This document shows positions 1 to 5,073 of a DNA stretch of 8,291 nt, one piece after another. The stretch covers positions 1 to 8,291 of the forward strand of contig JAUPTP010000070.1 in assembly GCA_030918015.1 (NCBI GenBank). Direction: 5' to 3'. The stretch's first letter is position 1, and each line of letters opens with the position of its first letter. The notes beneath the pieces are model-generated. The model was not told where the DNA came from, did no database searches, and was given only the letters and a program-made list of their open reading frames with translations. This stretch comes from Pseudomonadota bacterium. GTDB taxonomy: Bacteria > Pseudomonadota > Gammaproteobacteria > Burkholderiales > Burkholderiaceae_C. Position numbers and translations under genes: made by a program.

Positions 1-215
1 TGCTCGCGCAGATCGAGCTGTTCCTGGCGCGCTGGCTGCCCGCCTACGAGCAGGACCAGCGCAGCTACCTGACGGTGGCCATCGGCTGCACCGGCGGCCA
101 GCACCGCTCGGTCTACTCGGCCGAGCAGCTCGCGACGCGCTTCCGCGACCGCATCCCGACGCTGGTGCGCCACCGCGAGCTCGAGGCCCGCGAAGCCGCC
201 GCCGGGCAGCACTGA
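1..215 (+). CDS. rapZ: RapZ, RNase adaptor / nucleotide-binding protein, C-terminal 70 residues (5' end outside window)
   Basis: Reading from base 3, the frame is open for 70 codons to a TGA at 213-215. The peptide contains [11 protein letters not shown] at about fragment residues 28-38, the signature of the RapZ (YvcJ/YhbJ) C-terminal domain, followed by the usual basic tail with RHRELEAR. In Escherichia coli this C-terminal domain binds glucosamine-6-phosphate and the small RNAs GlmY and GlmZ. It steers RNase E to GlmZ and so controls glmS and cell-wall precursor supply. The P-loop ATPase half of the protein lies outside the window, so it cannot be checked. Whether the GlmY/GlmZ circuit exists in this organism is not shown here; in bacteria lacking those RNAs the role of RapZ is less clear. 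The next gene starts one base after this stop, which implies co-transcription. Confidence 0.93.
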   Translation, partial: LAQIELFLARWLPAYEQDQRSYLTVAIGCTGGQHRSVYSAEQLATRFRDRIPTLVRHRELEAREAAAGQH

Positions 216-216
216 C

Positions 217-897
217 ATGGCCTCCGGCTCGCCGCCCCGCCCGCCCTCGTCCGACGACGCGACGGCCCCGGGCCTGCGGGCCGAGGACCTGCGGCCGCAG
301 CTGCCGCTGTTCCCGCTGGCGACCGTGCTGTTCCCGCAAGGCCTGCTGCCGCTGCGGGTGTTCGAGGCGCGCTATGTCGATCTGGTGGCCACCTGCCTGC
401 GCCGCGGCGAGCCCTTCGGGGTGGTCACGCTGAGCCAGGGCGGCGAGGTGCGGCGCGCGGGCGAGGCGGTGCGCTTCGAGCCCGCGGGCTGCCTGGCGAC
501 GATCCTCGACTGCGACAGCGACCAGACCGGCATCCTGCAGGTGCGCTGCACCGGACAGCGGCGCTTCTCGCTGATCGGCGCGCCCCGCGAAGGCGGCGAC
601 GGCCTGTGGCGGGCCGATGTGCAGCTGCTGCCCGAAGAAGCCCCCCGGCCGCTCGATCCCGAGCTGCAGGCCTGCGCCGACGCGCTCGGCCGGGCCATCC
701 AGGCGCTGGCGCAGCGGGACCAGCATCCTTTCCTCGCCCCGCACCGGCTGGACGAGGCCGGCTGGGTCGCCAACCGCTGGTGCGAGATCCTGCCGATCCC
801 GCTGTCCACGCGACACAAGCTGATGATGCTGCCCGACCCGGTGACGCGGCTGCGCCTGGTCGATGGCGTCCTGCGACGCCACGCGCTGCTCGACTGA
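217..897 (+). CDS. Stand-alone LON substrate-binding (N-terminal) domain protein
   Basis: This 226-residue protein matches the substrate-recognition domain at the N-terminus of Lon protease (LON_substr_bdg family). The typical opening LPLFPLATVLFPQGLLPLRV lies at about residues 29-48, followed by FEARY and a beta-rich stretch to about residue 125. The helical part ends with WCEILPIPLSTRHKLMML at about 189-206. There is no Walker A/B ATPase and no Ser-Lys protease domain, so it cannot itself be an ATP-dependent protease. Such single-domain proteins are common in proteobacteria; their function is unknown, with an adaptor or substrate-binding role usually guessed. The first ~26 residues are Pro/Ser/Asp-rich and probably disordered. 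The ATG at 217 begins one base after the rapZ stop. No clear Shine-Dalgarno sequence precedes it and no other Met is available before residue 200, so re-initiation after rapZ is likely. The gene converges on mutY. Confidence 0.88.
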   Translation: MASGSPPRPPSSDDATAPGLRAEDLRPQLPLFPLATVLFPQGLLPLRVFEARYVDLVATCLRRGEPFGVVTLSQGGEVRRAGEAVRFEPAGCLATILDCDSDQTGILQVRCTGQRRFSLIGAPREGGDGLWRADVQLLPEEAPRPLDPELQACADALGRAIQALAQRDQHPFLAPHRLDEAGWVANRWCEILPIPLSTRHKLMMLPDPVTRLRLVDGVLRRHALLD

Positions 898-902
898 GCG
901 GC

Positions 903-920
903 GGCGGGCGCCGGCCCGCC
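903..920. terminator. GC hairpin between convergent stops (possible bidirectional terminator)
   Basis: A perfect 7-bp inverted repeat, GGCGGGC (903-909) and GCCCGCC (914-920) with a 4-base loop, fills almost the whole 23-base gap between the stop of the LON-domain gene (895-897) and the complement of the mutY stop (921-923). Its position suggests transcript-end formation for both strands. There is no T-run on either side, so it is not a textbook intrinsic terminator, and in sequence this GC-rich such repeats also arise by chance. Confidence 0.4.
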
Positions 921-2009
921 TCAGGCCGGCAACAGCGCCCCCGGAGGCGGCTGCAGCAGCCGGCGCAGCGGCGCGGGCAGGCCGACGGCGTCGAGCTCGT
1001 CATGCCGCCACCAGCGCCCGGGCGCCAGTTCGGGCAACGGCGCAGGCGGCTCGTGCTGCCCCGGCTCGCAGGCCAGCAGCGCGCCGCCCAGCTCGACCCG
1101 GCGCGGATGCAGCGTCCAGTCCAGATGCGTCAGCACATGCACGAAGGACGGCAGCGCCTGCGCCCCACCGCTGCCCAGCCGCGCCACCACCGCCTCGAGC
1201 GTGGCCGCGTCGTCGAACATCGGCGGCGTCCACAGTCCGGCCCAGATGCCGGTGTCGGGGCGCTGCTGCAGCCACACCGCCTGCGGCGTACGCAGCCACA
1301 GGCACCAGCTCTCGCGCCGGCCGCGCTTGAGCTTGCGGGTGCGCACCGGGAAGTCCAGCTCCCGGCCCTGCGCGCGCGCCCGGCACGGGGCCTGCCACGG
1401 GCACAGCAGACAGTCGGCGCGGCGCGGCATGCACAGCGTCGCGCCCAGGTCCATCAGGCCCTGGGTGTAGGCGGGCATGTCGGCCGCATCCTGCGGCAGC
1501 AGGCCGGTGGCGAGATCCCACAGCGCGCGCTCCTGCGCGGCCTGCGCCAGATCGCCCTCGAAGGCCAGCACGCGCGAGAGCACCCGGCGCACATTGCCGT
1601 CGAGAATCGCCACCCGCTCGCCGAAGCAGAAGGACGCGACCGCCGCCGCGGTCGAGCGGCCGATGCCCGGCAGCTCGGCCAGCGCGGCGGCGCGGCGCGG
1701 GAAGTCGCCGCCGTGGCGCTCGACCACCTGCTGCGCGCAGCGGTGCAGGTTGCGCGCGCGGCTGTAGTAGCCCAGCCCGCTCCACAGCGCCAGCACGTCG
1801 TCCAGCGGCGCCGCGGCCAGCGCGCGCACATCGGGAAACCGCGCCAGGAAACGCTCGTAGTAGCCCAGCACCGTCGTGACCTGGGTCTGCTGCAGCATGA
1901 TCTCCGACAGCCACACCCGGTAGGGGTCGCGGGTGTTCTGCCAGGGCAGCGCGTGGCGGCCGTGGTGACGCTGCCAGTCCACCAGGAGAGAGGACAGCGA
2001 CTCAGGCAT
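921..2009 (-). CDS. mutY: Adenine DNA glycosylase MutY (A/G-specific)
   Basis: This 362-residue protein removes adenine mispaired with 8-oxoguanine or guanine, the last line of the GO system. E. coli MutY has 350 residues. The catalytic glutamate is E36 in SEIMLQQTQV. The helix-hairpin-helix reads LPGIGRSTAAAV at about 113-124, followed by the catalytic aspartate D137 in ILDGNVRR. The [4Fe-4S] loop has cysteines 193, 200, 203 and 209 with the canonical 6-2-5 spacing. A Nudix-like 8-oxoG-reading domain follows, with GLWTPP at 258-263 and H-V-L-T-H at 291-295. The start at 2009 overlaps the end of the upstream GTPase gene by 8 bases (ATGCCTGA holds both the start and that gene's stop). A strong ribosome-binding site lies 9 bases upstream, inside the GTPase gene. 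Translation is therefore probably coupled to the GTPase gene. Every key residue is intact, so the protein should be active. Confidence 0.97.
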   Translation of the reverse strand: MPESLSSLLVDWQRHHGRHALPWQNTRDPYRVWLSEIMLQQTQVTTVLGYYERFLARFPDVRALAAAPLDDVLALWSGLGYYSRARNLHRCAQQVVERHGGDFPRRAAALAELPGIGRSTAAAVASFCFGERVAILDGNVRRVLSRVLAFEGDLAQAAQERALWDLATGLLPQDAADMPAYTQGLMDLGATLCMPRRADCLLCPWQAPCRARAQGRELDFPVRTRKLKRGRRESWCLWLRTPQAVWLQQRPDTGIWAGLWTPPMFDDAATLEAVVARLGSGGAQALPSFVHVLTHLDWTLHPRRVELGGALLACEPGQHEPPAPLPELAPGRWWRHDELDAVGLPAPLRRLLQPPPGALLPA

Positions 2010-4077
2010 GGTCCGGGGTCACCACCTGCGATGCCGCCGCGGCCGGCTCCGGCACGGACGCCGGAGGCCGGACCGCCAGGGGTGAGAAATCGCTCGGCAG
2101 CGCCAGCTCGTGGCGGGTCGCGGCACGGCGCACCCGGTCATGCAGGCTCTGCAGCCGCACCTCAGTGGTGGCCAGACGCTGGTCCTGGGCCTGGAGCTCG
2201 GCCAGGCGGGTGTCGAGCTCGCCGGCGGCCGCACGGATGCGCTCGAGCGACTCGCGCCGGCGCTTGAAGGCCTTGCGGCGCTCGCGCAGCTGCGCATCGA
2301 TCTGGCCCGAGACGGTGCGGCTCCAGAGCTCGATCTCGCCCGAGGCGCCCTCGAAGACCACACGCAGCCGCGACATCAGCATGCGGCGGAACTGCTCGAG
2401 AAAGCGCGGCTGCGCCAGCCGCACCGCCTGCGTCAGGCCCAGGTACTGCACATAGTTGCGCTCGATCAGCGCCAGATCGTCGCGGCAATGCGCCAGATCG
2501 GGCTCGGTCGGCACCATCAGGCTGAAGCCGAACTCGCCGTTGAGCCGGTTGCAGGCCGCCGTCAGCAGCTCGCGCAGCTCGCCGGACTGGTGCTGCGCCA
2601 TGCCCAGCACCGCGCGCAGCGCATCGAAGAGCTGGGTGTAGGAGCGCCGGGCCCCCAGCTTCAGGAAGGAGTCGCGGATCTCGCCGATCATCGCGTCGAC
2701 ATGGCCGCGCAGCGCCTCGCCCGACAGCGTGGTCATGGCCGCCTTCAGCGAGCGCGCATGCACCACCCTGAGCGCCTGGATCTGCGCCGTGCACTGCTCG
2801 AACTCGGCCGTCTCGGCGCCCACGCGCTGCAGCAGCAGCTGCACCTTGCCGCCGTTCTTGCCCCGCAGGCCCTCGAGTTCCTGGGTCTGCTCGGCCAGCT
2901 GGCGGCGCAGGTCCAGCAGCCCGCGCTGCACCTGCTCGCGGATCGCCGCCATCGCGTCGAGCGTCATGCGCTCGAGCACGGTGCGCCGCTCGGGCAGCAG
3001 CTGCTGCGCCAGGGCCTGCTCGAGCGCCGGCAGCCGGCTCTCGGCCAGCGCGACCGCGTCGCCCGAGACCCGGCCGGCCAGCGCCTGACGTGCCGACAGC
3101 GGAAAGACGCGCTCGGTGGGCAGCTCCAGCGTGCGCGCCACCTGCTCGCACTGGGCGGCGATCTGCGCCAGGCTGTGCTCGGGCGGCGACAGCGGATCGA
3201 CCAGCGCATCGATCTTGTTGAGCACCACATAGCGCGTGAGCGCCTGCGAGGTCAGGTGGTCGCGCCAGATCTCCAGGTCCGAGCGGGTCACGCCGGTGTC
3301 GGCCCCCAGCACGAAGACGACCACATGCGCGCTGGGCAGCAGGCCCACGGTCAGCTCGGGCTCGGCGCCGATCGCGTTGAGCCCCGGCGTGTCGAGCACC
3401 ACCAGGCCGCGCTTGAGCAGCGGATGCGGCACGTTGATCAGCGCATGGCGCCAGCGCGGGATCTCGACCTGCCCGTCGGCGAGCATCGGCGGGTTGTCCG
3501 CCGGCTGCTCGTCGCTCCAGAAGCCGAGCTGGCGGGCCTCGTCAAGGCTGGCGGACCGCACGTCGCGCACCGCATCGAGCGCATGCGCGAACGAGGCCGG
3601 ATCGCCGACATCGATGGGTTCACGGTGCCAGAGCTGGGGCTGGCCGCGCAGCTCGGCCAGCGAGGCGCCCTCCAGCCGCGTCTCGATCGGCAGCAGCGCC
3701 AGCCCCGGCACATCCTCGGGCTCCCAGCCCAGCTCGACCGGGCACATCGTCGTGCGCCCCGGCGAGGCCGGCATGATGCGCCGGCCCGCGTCGGCGAAGA
3801 AGATCGCGTTGATCAGCTCGGACTTGCCGCGCGAGAACTCGGCGACGAAGGCCACCACCAGCTTCTCGCCGGCCAGGCGCTGGCGCAGCGAGTCCAGCAG
3901 CCCCTCGGCGTTCTCGTCGAGCAGGCCGTGCTCGCCCAGGAAGCGCGCCAGGTCGCGCACCCGCTCCTCGAGCGCCGCACGCCAGCGGCCCAGCGCGTCG
4001 AGACTGCGCACGAACGGCTCGTGCTCCGGTTCATCGGACAGGAGGGGGGCGGTCATGCCGCGATCATGTTCGCTCAT
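2002..4077 (-). CDS. Dynamin-like large GTPase (dynamin family protein)
   Basis: From the ATG at 4077 this is a 691-residue protein. The N-terminal GTPase domain has all the G motifs. G1 is AEFSRGKS at 79-86, with alanine where classical P-loops have the first glycine. G2 is the TT at 109-110, G3 is DTPG at 229-232, G4 is NKID at 287-290, and a G5-like SAR lies at 328-330. A heptad-rich helix follows at about 370-405, then a long helical region and a second predicted coiled coil at about 600-655. The last ~35 residues are Pro/Ala-rich and probably disordered. I see no clear membrane-spanning segment, unlike BDLP-type bacterial dynamins, so any membrane contact would be peripheral. The family is called dynamin-like from the GTPase domain; its cellular role is not known. 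The start is uncertain: the frame is open to an ATG at 4152, and an ATG at 4056 would give 684 residues. None has a good ribosome-binding site. I prefer 4077 because the sequence upstream looks non-coding and holds a hairpin. Confidence 0.88.
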   Translation of the reverse strand: MSEHDRGMTAPLLSDEPEHEPFVRSLDALGRWRAALEERVRDLARFLGEHGLLDENAEGLLDSLRQRLAGEKLVVAFVAEFSRGKSELINAIFFADAGRRIMPASPGRTTMCPVELGWEPEDVPGLALLPIETRLEGASLAELRGQPQLWHREPIDVGDPASFAHALDAVRDVRSASLDEARQLGFWSDEQPADNPPMLADGQVEIPRWRHALINVPHPLLKRGLVVLDTPGLNAIGAEPELTVGLLPSAHVVVFVLGADTGVTRSDLEIWRDHLTSQALTRYVVLNKIDALVDPLSPPEHSLAQIAAQCEQVARTLELPTERVFPLSARQALAGRVSGDAVALAESRLPALEQALAQQLLPERRTVLERMTLDAMAAIREQVQRGLLDLRRQLAEQTQELEGLRGKNGGKVQLLLQRVGAETAEFEQCTAQIQALRVVHARSLKAAMTTLSGEALRGHVDAMIGEIRDSFLKLGARRSYTQLFDALRAVLGMAQHQSGELRELLTAACNRLNGEFGFSLMVPTEPDLAHCRDDLALIERNYVQYLGLTQAVRLAQPRFLEQFRRMLMSRLRVVFEGASGEIELWSRTVSGQIDAQLRERRKAFKRRRESLERIRAAAGELDTRLAELQAQDQRLATTEVRLQSLHDRVRRAATRHELALPSDFSPLAVRPPASVPEPAAAASQVVTPDHA
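2019..2027 (-). promoter_or_regulatory. Ribosome-binding site of mutY, inside the GTPase gene
   Basis: On the minus strand AGGTGGTGA (2027 to 2019) matches the anti-Shine-Dalgarno complement AGGAGGTGA at 8 of 9 bases and lies 9 bases before the mutY ATG at 2009. It is made from the codons for Gln-Val-Val near the C-terminus of the GTPase. This supports the mutY start and coupled translation. Confidence 0.65.
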
Positions 4078-4108
4078 CACTGTGCGCCGTGGCGGTCGAA
4101 GGACGGAA

Positions 4109-4127
4109 GCCCGCGTGACACGCGGGC
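4109..4127 (-). terminator. Hairpin between mutM and the GTPase gene (attenuator or weak terminator)
   Basis: GCCCGCGT (4109-4116) and ACGCGGGC (4120-4127) form a perfect 8-bp stem with a 3-base loop. It lies 46 bases beyond the mutM stop and 31 bases before the favoured GTPase start. In the direction of transcription (minus strand) the stem is followed by TTCCGTCCTTCG, pyrimidine-rich but without a real U-run. It may end part of the mutM transcripts, stabilise the mutM mRNA end, or separate expression of the two genes. If translation of the GTPase began at the 4152 ATG, the hairpin would lie within coding sequence. Confidence 0.4.
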
Positions 4128-4173
4128 AGTCAGTCATGGTAGCGCAGGGCATTCGCGGATCAGGCGCCCGGAC

Positions 4174-4998
4174 TCAGCCCGGCTGGCAGCGTGGACAGAA
4201 ATAGGTGGCCCGCTGACCCTGGACGATGCGCTGCACCGGCCCGGCGCAGCGCGGACACGGTTCGCCCTCGCGGCCGTAGACCCGCGCCTGACGCTGGAAC
4301 TCGCCACCCAGGCCGTGCACGTCGCGGAAGTCGCGCAGGGTCGAGCCGCCGGCGGCCAGCGCGCGCTGCAGCACGTCCGTCACCGCCGCGGCCAGCCGCT
4401 CGCAGCGCGCCGGATCGAGCCGACCGGCAGGCAGCCTCGGATCGATGCCCGCCTCGAACAGCGCCTCCGAGCAATAGATGTTGCCCACGCCCACCACGAC
4501 ATCGCCGGCCAGCAGCGCCGGCTTGATCGGCATGCGCCGGCCCCGCAGCCCGGCGTGCAGCACGCCGCCGTCGAAGTCCGCCGACAGCGGCTCGACCCCG
4601 AGCCGGCCCAGCAGCGTGGCCGCCGGCGCGCATGCCATCGTGCGCGACCACACCACCGCCCCGAAGCGGCGCGGATCGGTCAGCCGCAGCCGTCCCCGGT
4701 CGGTGTCCATCTCGAAGTGGTCGTGCGGTCCGGCGGGCGTGACGGTCGGCGCCGCCTCCAGGCGCAGCGAGCCCGACATGCCCAGGTGCAACAGCAGCCC
4801 GCCGGCCTCGCCCAGCGGCAGCCACAGGTACTTGCCGCGCCGCTGCACGCGCCCCACCCGCGCGCCGACCAGCGCCTGCGGCGCGATGCCCAGCGGCCAG
4901 CGCAGCGGCTTGCCCAGGCGCACCGCGCGCACGCTCGCCCCGTCCAGGCGATCGACCAGACCGAGGCGGGTGACTTCGACTTCAGGCAATTCAGGCAT
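4174..4998 (-). CDS. mutM: Formamidopyrimidine-DNA glycosylase MutM (Fpg)
   Basis: This 274-residue enzyme (E. coli: 269) excises 8-oxoguanine opposite cytosine and formamidopyrimidines, then cuts the abasic site by beta,delta-elimination. It begins MPELPEVEV: after Met removal, Pro2 is the Schiff-base nucleophile and Glu3 the acid catalyst, so the start at 4998 is fixed by the chemistry. K56 in RRGKYLWL is the conserved lysine, [10 protein letters not shown] is typical, and [11 protein letters not shown] is the helix-two-turn-helix region. The C-terminal zinc finger has cysteines 248, 251, 268 and 271 (2-16-2 spacing) and carries the DNA-binding arginine in QRATYF. No Shine-Dalgarno is visible, and a -10-like GATAAT sits only 7 bases before the ATG, which suggests a leaderless mRNA. 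The reading frame stays open far upstream across the TPR gene; that is a GC-content artefact. The GTPase gene and mutY follow on the same strand. Confidence 0.97.
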   Translation of the reverse strand: MPELPEVEVTRLGLVDRLDGASVRAVRLGKPLRWPLGIAPQALVGARVGRVQRRGKYLWLPLGEAGGLLLHLGMSGSLRLEAAPTVTPAGPHDHFEMDTDRGRLRLTDPRRFGAVVWSRTMACAPAATLLGRLGVEPLSADFDGGVLHAGLRGRRMPIKPALLAGDVVVGVGNIYCSEALFEAGIDPRLPAGRLDPARCERLAAAVTDVLQRALAAGGSTLRDFRDVHGLGGEFQRQARVYGREGEPCPRCAGPVQRIVQGQRATYFCPRCQPG

Positions 4999-5005
4999 GG
5001 CCGGA

Positions 5006-5011
5006 ATTATC
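5006..5011 (-). promoter_or_regulatory. -10-like element of the mutM promoter
   Basis: On the minus strand GATAAT (5011 to 5006) matches the sigma70 consensus TATAAT at 5 of 6 bases in an otherwise GC-rich gap. It ends 7 bases before the mutM ATG, so the predicted transcription start is at or next to the A of the start codon. No convincing -35 hexamer is found at 15-18 bases upstream. Confidence 0.45.
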
Positions 5012-5042
5012 GAAGCACCCGCGGTCGACCATGGGCGCGGCC

Positions 5043-5048
5043 TAGAAT
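5043..5048 (+). promoter_or_regulatory. -10-like element of the TPR-lolB-ispE promoter
   Basis: TAGAAT (5043-5048) matches TATAAT at 5 of 6 bases and lies 25 bases before the favoured TPR start at 5074. This would give a start of transcription near 5055 and a leader of about 19 bases holding a GGAG ribosome-binding site. No clear -35 is seen. An 8-base palindrome, GGTCGACC, lies upstream at 5023-5030, between the two divergent -10 elements. Confidence 0.4.
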
Positions 5049-5060
5049 GCCCCGGAACAT

Positions 5061-5064
5061 GGAG
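5061..5064 (+). promoter_or_regulatory. Ribosome-binding site deciding the TPR gene start
   Basis: GGAG at 5061-5064 is 9 bases before the ATG at 5074. The alternative ATG at 5059 overlaps this motif and has no usable ribosome-binding site of its own. This favours 5074 as the start. Confidence 0.5.
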
Positions 5065-5073
5065 CCCGACTCG

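Noticed and set aside
606..2267. Plus-strand 553-codon open frame opposite mutY.
   Set aside because: Antisense to mutY, whose catalytic and iron-sulphur residues are all intact; the translation is low-complexity Arg/Ala/Pro/Gln with no family resemblance.
4044..4049. Run of six G bases near the GTPase start, possible phase-variation tract.
   Set aside because: Short homopolymers of G or C are expected at this GC level, and nothing else suggests phase variation of a core gene.
4981..4998. Tandem 9-base near-repeat TTCAGGCAA/TTCAGGCAT at the mutM start, resembling the mutY start region.
   Set aside because: It is explained by coding: both proteins begin Met-Pro-Glu, and MutM repeats Pro-Glu in PELPEV. 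No regulatory meaning is needed.
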